A DNA stretch of 64,000 bases from Halomonas ramblicola (GTDB lineage: Bacteria > Pseudomonadota > Gammaproteobacteria > Pseudomonadales > Halomonadaceae), in assembly GCF_030409215.1 (NCBI RefSeq), contig NZ_JAUFPL010000032.1, positions 160,872-224,871 on the forward strand. Reading direction: 5' to 3'. How positions within the stretch are numbered: position 1 is the stretch's first letter; the number at the start of each line of letters is the position of its first letter. Below the pieces are notes generated by a model. That model was given only the letters and a program-made list of their open reading frames with translations, had not been told where the DNA came from and searched no databases. Shown here in pieces: positions 56,016 to 64,000 of this stretch. The position numbers and the translations under genes were made by a program.

Positions 56016-58181
56016 CTAGGCGCTTCCCGAAGGGCTGGGCGCTGTCAACTTCCCCGCCGCCTCGCGCAGCGGCGCCAATTGACGGCCGATCAGCGCCAGC
56101 TGGGTGCGCAGCAGGGGCGAGGCCCCGTCGTCCGTGGCCTCCAGGTTTTCCAGCCGCGACGCCAGGGCCTCGCCGGCGTCCTCGGCGACCGGCTCGCGAC
56201 GCTCGAGGGCCCGCGCCAGTCGTCCCAGCTCGGCCAGGATCGCCTCGGCCGCCTCCTGCACCGCAGCGTCCTTCCCCCGCTCCTCGCCGCGATGCGCGCC
56301 CAGGGCGGAGAGGTAGTTGAGCAGCGTATGGGAGTGGAGCAGGAAGCGCAGGCCGCGGTCGGCATCGCGGCGGAAGGGCCCCGGCTCCTGGAGGACGTTG
56401 CCGAGCAGGCTCGACAGCTCGGCATCGGCGTTGTGGGCGTTGCGCCGCGCCAGCCGGTAGGCCAGGTCGTCGCGCTTGTCCGCGGTGTACTGGTCGAGGA
56501 TCGCCGCCAGGTAGTCGCGGCCGGCGGCCAGGGTCGCCGCCGCCTGACGATGCAGGCGTCGACCCTGCCAGTCGGGCAGGATGGTGAGCACCGCCACCCC
56601 GGCGATGCCCGCCCCCAGCAGGGTATCGAACAGCCGTGGCCAGATCAGGCCGAAGCCGTCGCTCACCTGGTTGAAACAGCTCAACACCATCAGGGTGATC
56701 GCCGCCGTGGCCAGGGTGTAGCGGCTACCGCGCAGGGCGAAGAAGGCCACCCCGGCGATCACCGCGATGGCCGCCTGCACGGCCGGCGACGGGAAGAGGC
56801 TGATCAGCGCCCAGCCGGCCACCAGGCCGAGTACCGTGCCCAGGATGCGCTGCCACAGGAAGCGCCGGGTGGCACCGAAGCTGGGCCGACAGACGAAGAC
56901 GCTGGTCAGCAGGATCCAGTAGCCCTGGGTGGGATGGATCAGGTGCAGCACGCCGTAGCCGGCCACCAGGGTCGCGGAGAGGCGCAGGGCGTGGCGGAAC
57001 ACCGGCGAGCGCGGCGTCAGCTGGGCGAGGATGCGTTCCCGTACGTCGCGCAGTCCATGGGGGGTGCGGTCGTAGAGCGCGTTGTCGCCGTCGCCATCGC
57101 GGGTTTCGGGATGCCGCGCCCCACCCAGGGTCTGCTCCAGGGTCGCCAGGTTGCCGGCCAGCGCCTCCAGGGAGTGCAGCAGGCCTTGCCGCTCCGGGCT
57201 CGTCCGATCCCGGAGATGGGCCAGGGAGGCGTCCAGGTCCGCCAGGGCCCGCTCGCTCTGGGCATGATCGAAGGGCCGGTTCAGCAGCAGCGCCCGGGCC
57301 AGGGCCCGGCAGGTCTGCCCCTGACGGTCGAGCAGGCGCTGGATCCGGAACAGCACGTCGTGATGGAAGAAGGTCTCGGCCAGCTCGGCATAGGGGTAGT
57401 GGGAGGAACTGGCACGCTCGTGGACGTCCTGGGCGATGAAGTAGAGGCGCAGGTAGCGCGCCAGCTTGCCCCCCTCGCCCTGCCCCTCCAGGCGCCGGAA
57501 GAGCATCTCCTTGGCCTGGTTGAGGGCCTCGACCACCCGGCCGTTCTGGCGGGCCAGGGCCAGGCGCCGCCCCTCCACGTCGAGGTCGCGGACCGGCTCG
57601 AAGAGCGCCGCCTTGAGCGACAGGTAGCGGGACAGTTCGCGGAACACCCGGGCCAGGGCCAGCTTGAGGGGCTGGCGCGAGAAGAGCGCGCACCACACCA
57701 CCGAGATGCCCCCGTACCAGGCGGCCCCGGCCACCAGCAGCGCCGGCTCGCGCCACAGCTCCGCCAGCGCCGGGCTGCCGCGCTGCTCGAGGCCGATCAT
57801 GGTGTAGATCGCCAGGATCAGGGTGGCGCCGGCGATGGTGGCGTAGCGCTGGTTGACCGCCCCGAGCATGGTCATGGCGAAGGTCGACAGCGCCAGCCCC
57901 AGGGCGAAGGGCCAGGGGTGATCGAACAGCAGCTCCACCGTGAGCGCGGCCACGACGAAGCAGGTCAGGGTCACCAGCAGGGCGCGCAGTCGTCCCTCCC
58001 AGTCGTCGTCGGTCTCGGCCAGGGCGCTGGCGATGACGCCCAGGAACAGCGGGATCAGGCTGGCCGGGGCATCCCGCCACCAGCACAGCGCCGTGACCCC
58101 GGCCAGGGCGATGAACACCCGCAGACTGTAGGCGAAGGATTCCAGGGTCCACAGGCGCCGCAGGGCTTGGGAGAGGGACAT
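56016..58181 (-). CDS. YccS/FUSC-family inner-membrane protein
   Basis: 721 residues. An N-terminal bundle of about six helices (about 15-150), a long cytosolic helical region, then a second bundle (about 395-520; GYGVLHLIHPTQGYWILLTSVFVCRPSFGAT is the FUSC signature), then a cytosolic C-terminus. FUSC proteins are putative efflux or aromatic-acid transporters; YccS itself has no firm role. It converges with recG with 19 bases between. Confidence 0.87.
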   Translation of the reverse strand: MSLSQALRRLWTLESFAYSLRVFIALAGVTALCWWRDAPASLIPLFLGVIASALAETDDDWEGRLRALLVTLTCFVVAALTVELLFDHPWPFALGLALSTFAMTMLGAVNQRYATIAGATLILAIYTMIGLEQRGSPALAELWREPALLVAGAAWYGGISVVWCALFSRQPLKLALARVFRELSRYLSLKAALFEPVRDLDVEGRRLALARQNGRVVEALNQAKEMLFRRLEGQGEGGKLARYLRLYFIAQDVHERASSSHYPYAELAETFFHHDVLFRIQRLLDRQGQTCRALARALLLNRPFDHAQSERALADLDASLAHLRDRTSPERQGLLHSLEALAGNLATLEQTLGGARHPETRDGDGDNALYDRTPHGLRDVRERILAQLTPRSPVFRHALRLSATLVAGYGVLHLIHPTQGYWILLTSVFVCRPSFGATRRFLWQRILGTVLGLVAGWALISLFPSPAVQAAIAVIAGVAFFALRGSRYTLATAAITLMVLSCFNQVSDGFGLIWPRLFDTLLGAGIAGVAVLTILPDWQGRRLHRQAAATLAAGRDYLAAILDQYTADKRDDLAYRLARRNAHNADAELSSLLGNVLQEPGPFRRDADRGLRFLLHSHTLLNYLSALGAHRGEERGKDAAVQEAAEAILAELGRLARALERREPVAEDAGEALASRLENLEATDDGASPLLRTQLALIGRQLAPLREAAGKLTAPSPSGSA

Positions 58182-58196
58182 CGGCGGGTAAGAGGC

Positions 58197-58553
58197 CTAG
58201 AGATGTCGCAACAGCCGCTGCAGCCGTTGCAGGTCGGTGGAGTCGCCGACCAGGCGTACCCTGCCGGCCATCATGCCGTCGAGGAAGGCCTGCTGGGTGG
58301 GCCTCCTCAGCACCTCGAGGGCGCTGGCCTCGTCCTCGAAACGCAGCTCCAGGTCCAGGTCCACCGGTAGGCCGCGGCCGGCCTGGATGCCGCGCGGCGA
58401 CATCCGGTAGTGACGGGCGATGGAGAGATCCTCGGTGGCGATACCCCAGTCGAGGCCGCGCATCTCGCCGAGCAGCTCACGGAAGCGGGGCTTGCGGCGC
58501 AGGGCGCGCTTGAGCAGCCAGCCCAGCAACCAGAGCATCAGTCTCAGCTTCAT
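58197..58553 (-). CDS. small hypothetical protein with SCP2-like C-terminal region
   Basis: 118 residues. A hydrophobic, basic N-terminus (MKLRLMLWLLGWLLKRALRR) may be an amphipathic membrane anchor. The C-terminal half (LDLELRFEDEASALEVLRRPTQQAF, GMMAGRVRLVGDSTDL) resembles the fold of sterol-carrier/SCP2-like domains, but I do not recognise the family with certainty. It lies 15 bases upstream of the YccS-like gene on the same strand. The ATG at 58553 is preferred over one at 58607. Confidence 0.65.
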   Translation of the reverse strand: MKLRLMLWLLGWLLKRALRRKPRFRELLGEMRGLDWGIATEDLSIARHYRMSPRGIQAGRGLPVDLDLELRFEDEASALEVLRRPTQQAFLDGMMAGRVRLVGDSTDLQRLQRLLRHL

Positions 58554-58632
58554 GTCGTCATCACCACCGCGTCCATGGATGGGGGAAGGCCGGGGCTCGC
58601 GGCCCACCGGGAGCAGGCCGCGCCGCCCTGTC

Positions 58633-58908
58633 TCACTTGGCCACGGCGTCCTTGAGCCCCTTGCCCGGCTTGAAGGCCACGGTCTTGCTGGCCGGAATGG
58701 TCAGCGGCTTGCCCGTCTGGGGGTTCTTGCCGGTGCGAGCGGCGCGCTCACGCACGGTGAAGGTACCGAAACCGATCAACGAGACGTCCTGCCCCTGGGA
58801 CACGCTGCCGGTGATCTCGTCGAGGATGACGTTGAGCACCTGGCTCGCCTTGTCCTTGGACAGATCGGCACGTTCGGCAATCGCCGACGCGAGTTCTGGC
58901 TTACGCAT
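58633..58908 (-). CDS. hupB: DNA-binding protein HU
   Basis: 91 residues. MRKPELASAIAERADLSKDKASQVLN and the arm region GFGTFTVRERAARTGKNPQTGKPLTIPASKTVAFKPGKGLKDAV with the intercalating Pro are typical. It is the nucleoid-associated HU subunit; IHF is excluded by the sequence around the arm. It lies 79 bases upstream of the small hypothetical gene on the same strand. Confidence 0.94.
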   Translation of the reverse strand: MRKPELASAIAERADLSKDKASQVLNVILDEITGSVSQGQDVSLIGFGTFTVRERAARTGKNPQTGKPLTIPASKTVAFKPGKGLKDAVAK

Positions 58909-58987
58909 ACAACCCTCCTGGTGTTGGCTCGATACCCCGGCGACCCGCCGGGGGTGTTGTTGTCATGGCATCCGGTAAACGCCACTC

Positions 58988-59015
58988 GCCTGGGGCCTGA
59001 TCGCTGCCCAGGCGC
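58988..59015 (-). terminator. hairpin between rubredoxin reductase gene and hup
   Basis: CGCCTGGG (58988-58995) and CCCAGGCG (59008-59015) with a 12-base loop, in the 165-base gap upstream of HU. It may end the reductase transcript; on the minus strand only a weak GTTT follows. Nothing else recognisable is in this gap except, presumably, the hup promoter. Confidence 0.35.
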
Positions 59016-59073
59016 CAGCCGGATGGCACCGGCGGGTGGCGACGGGGCGGTTCGCCCGCCCGGCATCGCTGAC

Positions 59074-60234
59074 CTAGCCTAGCAACGCCGGCGCAGCCCG
59101 CGCCAGTTCCACTTTCCGACGCACGCAGGCCCCTGTCAACGCAAATCCGATCAAACGTCCGTCCTCATCCTCGGCCAGGGCCGCGAGATCCCCCGCCTCC
59201 CCCTCGATACGCCAGCGTGACGGCTCCCGGGCTGGCGGCAGTGCCACCACCGGCAGCAACGACGTCTTGACCAGCACCGGCCAGGGACCGTAGCGCACCG
59301 CCGTGGGCGTGCCGGCCAGCGTGCGGGCCAGGGCCTTGGCGCTGGCCTGCAGCGGCTGCACGTACATGGCATTGACCCCGTCGACGCAGGCCGCATCGCC
59401 CAGGGCGAAGACGCCGGGCGCCGAGGTGGCCAGGCGGCGGTCCGTCTGGATGCCCGCCGGCCCGACGGCGAGCCCCGCCGCCTCGGCCAGTGCCGTGCGC
59501 GGCCTGAGGCCGGTGGCCAGCAGCACCAGGTCGGCCTCCAGGGTCGCGCCGTCGTCGAGCTCCACGCCCAGGTCGCCGCCCAGGGCACGGAAGCCCGCCA
59601 CGCCGGTACCCAACCGCAGCCCGATGCCGGCCTCGGCGAAGGCCTCGCCCAGGGCCCGCCCCAGGGGCTCGGGCAGCAGCCGCGGCAGGGGGGCAGTCTC
59701 CGGGGCCACCAGGGTCACCCGGTGGCCCCCGGCCAGCAGGTCGTTGGCGAACTCGCAGCCCACCAGGCCGGCGCCGACGATGGCCACCCGCGCCGGCCGA
59801 CCCAGGGCCACCACGGCGGCGTGGAAGGCACGATAGTCGTCCAGGTCGTTGATGGTGAAGACCCGGTCGGCCAGCGTCTCGGGCACCGCGAAGGGCCGCG
59901 TGGGCACGGCGCCGGTGGCCAGCACCAGCTCCCCCCAGGGCAGGCGCTCCTCGCCGATGCGCAGGGTGCGGGCCGCAAGGTCGATGGCCTCGACCCGCGT
60001 CCGGGTGCGCACCATGGCGTTCAGTTCGCCGGCCACCCGCAGGGCATCGCGGGTCGCCAGACGCTCGGGAGGCAGCCCCTTGGCGAAGCCGGTGGAGAGC
60101 AGCGGCTTGGAGTAGTCGTCGCCGCCGTCGGCGGAGATCAGCGTCACCGGGCGATCGGGGTCCAGGGCACGCAGCTGGCGCAGCAGGCCGATGCCCGCCA
60201 TGCCGGAGCCGATGATGGTCAGGGGAGCGCTCAT
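59074..60234 (-). CDS. rubredoxin-NAD+ reductase-type FAD oxidoreductase
   Basis: 386 residues. FAD motif LTIIGSGMAGIGLLRQLRAL at the N-terminus, DDYSKPLLSTGFAKG, NAD motif VAIVGAGLVGCEFANDLLAGG, and the second FAD motif GVFALGDAACVDGVNAMYV. Close in layout to Pseudomonas rubredoxin reductase, including the conserved PLLSTGF and the C-terminal ALTG. It would pass electrons from NADH to rubredoxin. No rubredoxin gene is next to it here, unlike in pseudomonads, so the partner must lie elsewhere or be different. It is divergent from ubiC. Confidence 0.85.
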   Translation of the reverse strand: MSAPLTIIGSGMAGIGLLRQLRALDPDRPVTLISADGGDDYSKPLLSTGFAKGLPPERLATRDALRVAGELNAMVRTRTRVEAIDLAARTLRIGEERLPWGELVLATGAVPTRPFAVPETLADRVFTINDLDDYRAFHAAVVALGRPARVAIVGAGLVGCEFANDLLAGGHRVTLVAPETAPLPRLLPEPLGRALGEAFAEAGIGLRLGTGVAGFRALGGDLGVELDDGATLEADLVLLATGLRPRTALAEAAGLAVGPAGIQTDRRLATSAPGVFALGDAACVDGVNAMYVQPLQASAKALARTLAGTPTAVRYGPWPVLVKTSLLPVVALPPAREPSRWRIEGEAGDLAALAEDEDGRLIGFALTGACVRRKVELARAAPALLG

Positions 60235-60310
60235 GGGACTCCTCGGTCGGGGAAGCGTGATGCCCCGCATGGTACACTACCCGCCCCTCTGGATGGATGC
60301 GGAGCCCCTC

Positions 60311-60859
60311 GTGCCCGATACCTCGCCCATCGACTCGCGATGCCCGGCACACTGGCTCCCCCTGGCGGCGGCACGCCCCGCCATGAGCCCCGCCTGGCGG
60401 CACTGGGTCGGCTCCCGGGACTCCCTGACCCACCGCCTCACCGAGGCAGGCCGGCCACGCTGCTTCCGGGTGCGCCTGCTCGACCAGCGCCTCGGTACTC
60501 CGCGTCGCGACGAGGCCCTGGCACTCGGCATCCCGCCGGACCAGCGCGCCTGGCTACGCGAGGTGGCCCTCTGCCTGGACGCGCGTCCCTGGGTGCTGGC
60601 CCGCTCGGTGGCCCCCCTGGACGGCCTGCCGGCCCACGAGCTGGCGCAGCTTGGCGAGCGCTCGCTGGGCAGCTGGCTGTTCCGCCAGCCGGACCTGGAG
60701 CGCGGCGCCATCGAGGTGACCCGCGACCCGGCCGGCTTCCATGCCGCCCGCGGGCCCTGGGGACGGCGCTCGGTGTTCCGCCACGGCGGCTTCCGGGTGC
60801 TGGTCCAGGAGTGGTTCCTGGAGGCCATGGCGGATGACCTCGGCCTGCCTTCACGCTAG
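60311..60859 (+). CDS. ubiC: chorismate pyruvate-lyase UbiC
   Basis: 182 residues from a GTG with GGAG 6 bases upstream; ATG codons at 60260, 60269 and 60293 are alternatives. A TACACT -10-like element at 60272-60277 favours one of the two later starts. The UbiC pattern is clear: RAWLREVALCLDARPWVLARSVAP with the substrate Arg, LGSWLF, GPWGRRSVF and the catalytic Glu in LLVQEWFL-type context (VLVQEWFLEAM). It converts chorismate to 4-hydroxybenzoate for ubiquinone. It is followed by repeat copy 2 and ubiA. Confidence 0.85.
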   Translation: MPDTSPIDSRCPAHWLPLAAARPAMSPAWRHWVGSRDSLTHRLTEAGRPRCFRVRLLDQRLGTPRRDEALALGIPPDQRAWLREVALCLDARPWVLARSVAPLDGLPAHELAQLGERSLGSWLFRQPDLERGAIEVTRDPAGFHAARGPWGRRSVFRHGGFRVLVQEWFLEAMADDLGLPSR

Positions 60860-60867
60860 GCTCTGGG

Positions 60868-61073
60868 GTTCCCGATGCCGAGGGGCGCCGGGGATACGCC
60901 GAAGAGGAGGTCCTACGCCAGGGGTGAGGAGCATTGCTCCGAACGGGCTGGCCATGGATGGCCAGCACCGGCCCTGCAAGCGAAGCAGGACGCGAGAGCG
61001 AAGCAGAGCGTCGGTAGCGCCCAGGGAAGGGTTCACAGCGCCTCCTCGAAGGCGTGTCGCCGGAACAGCCCCG
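60868..61073. repeat. 206-bp structured intergenic repeat, copy 2
   Basis: Same sequence and orientation as 47405-47610, gap-free. It fills most of the 258-base gap between ubiC and ubiA, starting 9 bases after the ubiC stop. The internal hairpins are fully conserved; differences sit outside them, for example near 60,893 and in the 3' quarter. Conservation of stems between the copies suggests a selected RNA/DNA structure or recent copying. Confidence 0.85.
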
Positions 61074-61117
61074 TCCAGCGCATCTGCAAAACGCAACCTG
61101 CCACGAGCGAGGTAGAG

Positions 61118-62011
61118 ATGGACCGATCCCTGATGCGCCCCACGGGGCTCGCCCGGGTACCCGACTTCCTGCAGCTGATGCGCCTGGATCGCCCCATCGG
61201 CACCTGGCTGTTGATGTGGCCGACCCTGTGGGCGTTGTGGGTGGCCGCCGAGGGGCTGCCCAGTCGCAAGCTCCTGCTGATCTTCGTCGCCGGGGTCTAC
61301 GCGATGCGCGCCGCCGGCTGCGTGATCAACGACTACGCCGACCGCCACTTCGACGGCCACGTCAAGCGTACCCGAAGCCGCCCCCTGGCCACCGGGCGGA
61401 TCGGTGAGGGCGAGGCCCAGGCGCTGTTCCTGCTGCTGGTGATGACCGCCTTCGTGCTGGTGCTGTTCACCAATCCCTTCACCGTGCTGCTCTCGGTGGG
61501 CGGGGTGATCCTGGCGGCCATCTACCCCTTCATGAAGCGCTATACCCACCTGCCCCAGCTGTTCCTGGGCGCCGCCTTCTCCTGGGCGATCCCCATGGCC
61601 TTCGGCGCGGTGCTGGGGCATGTGCCCCTCGAGGCCTGGCTGCTGTTCGCCGCCAACCTCGCCTGGACGGTGGCCTACGACACCGAATATGCCATGGTCG
61701 ATCGCGACGACGACCTGCGGATCGGCATCAAGTCCACGGCGGTGCTGTTCGGCCGCGCCGACCGACTGATGATCGGCCTGCTGCAGGGCCTGACCCTGCT
61801 GCTGCTGGCCTGGGCCGGGGCTCGTCTGGCGCTCTCCGGCTTCTTCTGGCTGGGGCTGGCGGCCATGGCCGCCACCTTCGTCCACCAGCAGCGGTTGATC
61901 CGCAGCCGCGAGCGCGACCCCTGCTTCCGCGCCTTCCTCAACAACCACTGGTCGGGCCTGCTGGTGTTCGCCGGCATCGCCCTGAGCCTGTGGCCGGGCG
62001 CAGGAACGTAA
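61118..62011 (+). CDS. ubiA: 4-hydroxybenzoate polyprenyltransferase UbiA
   Basis: 297 residues with eight or nine hydrophobic helices. The two Asp-rich Mg/prenyl-diphosphate motifs are [19 protein letters not shown] (residues 71-89) and [13 protein letters not shown]. It attaches the polyprenyl tail to 4-hydroxybenzoate. The ATG at 61118 has GAGG 5 bases upstream. It is flanked on both sides by members of the intergenic repeat family (60868 and 62021). Confidence 0.95.
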   Translation: MDRSLMRPTGLARVPDFLQLMRLDRPIGTWLLMWPTLWALWVAAEGLPSRKLLLIFVAGVYAMRAAGCVINDYADRHFDGHVKRTRSRPLATGRIGEGEAQALFLLLVMTAFVLVLFTNPFTVLLSVGGVILAAIYPFMKRYTHLPQLFLGAAFSWAIPMAFGAVLGHVPLEAWLLFAANLAWTVAYDTEYAMVDRDDDLRIGIKSTAVLFGRADRLMIGLLQGLTLLLLAWAGARLALSGFFWLGLAAMAATFVHQQRLIRSRERDPCFRAFLNNHWSGLLVFAGIALSLWPGAGT

Positions 62012-62020
62012 TGTGAAGCA

Positions 62021-62091
62021 AGGGGCGCTGGGGGCAAGCCGAAGAGGAGACCAGCCCCGTGCAGGATCGCCTGTTCGAGCAAGGCGCCCCT
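62021..62091. repeat. shortened relative of the intergenic repeat (copy 3)
   Basis: The first ~28 bases (from AGGGGCGC to GCCGAAGAGGA) match the left end of copies 1 and 2 with two or three changes. The middle is then different and shorter. The right end GGCGCCCCT (62083-62091) is the inverted complement of the left end AGGGGCGC. It therefore looks like an internally deleted form with its own terminal inverted repeats. It ends inside the Pho box of phoB and could double as the ubiA terminator. Confidence 0.6.
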
Positions 62092-62107
62092 GTCATCCCA
62101 GTGTCAT
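62090..62107 (+). promoter_or_regulatory. phoB: Pho box upstream of phoB
   Basis: CTGTCAT-CCCA-GTGTCAT closely matches the 18-base Pho box (two CTGTCAT direct repeats 11 bases apart). It lies 51 bases before the phoB ATG. TGTGAT at 62118-62123, 10 bases downstream, could be the -10 element. This predicts autoregulation of phoBR under phosphate starvation. Confidence 0.82.
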
Positions 62108-62158
62108 AATGACGTGGTGTGATCGTCATCGACCCGTCACTGTCCCCGAGGCTTCCGG

Positions 62159-62848
<690 letters not shown>

Positions 62849-62849
62849 C

Positions 62850-64000
62850 GTGAGCCTCTGGCGACGCGAACTCTGGCGACTCGCCCTGCTGGCCGGCCTG
62901 GGCCTGTTGGTGGGCTGGCCCCTCGGATACGCGGCGCCAGGCCTGGCCCTCGGCCTGGCCCTGTGCCTGGGCTACCACCTCCACCAGCTGCGCACCCTGC
63001 ACCGCTGGCTCACCCACGACTCCCAGTCCGAACCGCCCGCCGCCGCCGGCCTGTGGGGCGACCTGCTGGATCGCCTCTACCGCTACCAGAAGGGCCAGCG
63101 CATCACCCAGCGGCGCCTGCTGGGCATCCTCAAGCGCATCCAGGAGTCCTCCGAGGCGATGCGCGACAGCGTGGTGATGCTCGACCGCCACGGCGACATG
63201 GAGTGGTGGAACAGCGCCGCCGAGAGCATGCTGGGCCTCCAGGCGGCCCACGATCGCGGCCATCACATCACCAACCTGATCCGCGACCCGCGCTTCGTCG
63301 ACTACTTCCATCGCCGCGACTACCGCGAGCCCCTGACCCTGCCCTCGCCCATCGACGAGCGCATGATGCTGCAGTTCCAGATCACCCTCTACGGCGACGA
63401 CGAACGCCTGGTGATGGCCCGCGACATCACCCGGCTGCACCGCCTGGAGGAGATGCGTCGCGACTTCGTGGCCAACGTCTCCCATGAGCTGCGCACGCCC
63501 CTCACGGTGCTGGCCGGCTACCTGGAGACCTACGCCACCTACGCCGACCAGCTGCCGTCGCGCTTCGCCCGCGGGCTCGACCGGATGCAGGAGCAGACCA
63601 CCCGCATGCAGAACCTGGTCAACGACCTGCTGCTGCTGTCGCGGCTGGAGACCGACCGGGGCGGTGCCGACCATGCCCCCCTGGCCATGCCACCGCTGCT
63701 CGAGAGCGTGAGGCGCGACGCCGAGGCGCTCTCCGCCGGGCGCCAGACGATCGGCGTGGAGGTCGAGGAGGCGGTAGGCCTCACCGGCAGCGAGCAGGAG
63801 ATCCGCAGCGCGCTGTCCAACCTGGCCTTCAATGCGGTGCGCTACACGCCCGAGGGGAGCCACATCATGCTGCGCTGGGCGGCCCACCCCGAGGGCGCCT
63901 GCCTGGAGGTGGCCGACGACGGCGAGGGCATCGACCCGGTGCACATCCCCCGCCTCACCGAACGCTTCTATCGGGTGGACAAGGGGCGCAGCGCCGCCAC
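62850..64000 (+). CDS. phoR: phosphate regulon sensor histidine kinase PhoR (cut by window edge)
   Basis: It starts with GTG one base after the phoB stop and is open to the edge (about 383 residues visible). Two short N-terminal hydrophobic segments without a large periplasmic domain, a basic linker, a PAS domain (about 100-190; RDSVVMLDRHGDMEWWNSAA), the phosphoacceptor motif FVANVSHELRTPLTVLAGYLE, and the start of the ATPase (LSNLAFNAVRYTPEGSH, VADDGEGIDP) are visible. This is the PhoR architecture. Confidence 0.93.
   Translation, partial: MSLWRRELWRLALLAGLGLLVGWPLGYAAPGLALGLALCLGYHLHQLRTLHRWLTHDSQSEPPAAAGLWGDLLDRLYRYQKGQRITQRRLLGILKRIQESSEAMRDSVVMLDRHGDMEWWNSAAESMLGLQAAHDRGHHITNLIRDPRFVDYFHRRDYREPLTLPSPIDERMMLQFQITLYGDDERLVMARDITRLHRLEEMRRDFVANVSHELRTPLTVLAGYLETYATYADQLPSRFARGLDRMQEQTTRMQNLVNDLLLLSRLETDRGGADHAPLAMPPLLESVRRDAEALSAGRQTIGVEVEEAVGLTGSEQEIRSALSNLAFNAVRYTPEGSHIMLRWAAHPEGACLEVADDGEGIDPVHIPRLTERFYRVDKGRSAA

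Overview
The window is a gene-dense, high-GC gammaproteobacterial chromosome segment. It looks most like Halomonas or a close Halomonadaceae relative: the proteins are acidic, there are two TRAP transporters, and the housekeeping gene order resembles Pseudomonas (pyrE/crc, rph-yicC, gmk-rpoZ-spoT-ridA, oxyR-recG, HU, rubredoxin reductase, ubiC-ubiA-phoB-phoR). I see no prophage, IS transposase, plasmid origin or CRISPR array. Both ends cut genes: a membrane sensor at the left, phoR at the right.

Left third (1-31,930), accessory catabolism. (a) 1,096-11,007 pairs two complete TRAP transporters, transcribed away from a shared AT-rich intergenic region, with a D-hydantoinase/dihydropyrimidinase, two Asp/Glu-racemase-superfamily proteins and a GntR regulator. 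The substrate is unknown. One racemase homologue lacks both catalytic cysteines; the other keeps only the second, like arylmalonate decarboxylase. (b) 11,756-18,871 is an arginine-transaminase-type module: ureohydrolase, YjiH-family membrane protein, AruI-like decarboxylase and aldehyde dehydrogenase. A well-spaced sigma-54 promoter lies in front of it, and a sigma-54 activator is encoded divergently. (c) 21,214-27,886 encodes the lower lysine/pipecolate route: AmaA, AmaB, 2-aminoadipate aminotransferase and HglS, with a LysR regulator. (d) 27,992-31,930 is a beta-alanine / omega-amino-acid module (bauA-mmsA plus LysR).

Middle (32,000-47,700). tRNA-Arg(CCG), a diheme cytochrome with an acidic linker, rep, trmL, yfaZ, pyrE, a Crc-type protein lacking exonuclease residues, rph and yicC. 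Between yicC and gmk, which adjoin in Pseudomonas, lies a cassette of about 7.5 kb: a periplasmic-binding-domain histidine kinase, an NtrC-type response regulator, a consensus sigma-54 promoter preceded by repeated ATAACC motifs, an AGCS amino-acid:cation symporter, a glutaminase and an MFS transporter. I read it as a glutamine/amino-acid sensing, uptake and hydrolysis unit.

Right third (47,700-64,000), mostly housekeeping: gmk, rpoZ, spoT, ridA, thpR, an SDR-type reductase, oxyR, recG, a YccS-like membrane protein, HU, rubredoxin reductase, ubiC, ubiA, phoB and phoR. A structured intergenic repeat of about 206 bp occurs twice with only a few mismatches (47,405 and 60,868). A shortened relative at 62,021 abuts the Pho box of phoB. 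These repeats, the two sigma-54 circuits and the hydantoinase/Cys-less racemase locus are the most unusual items.
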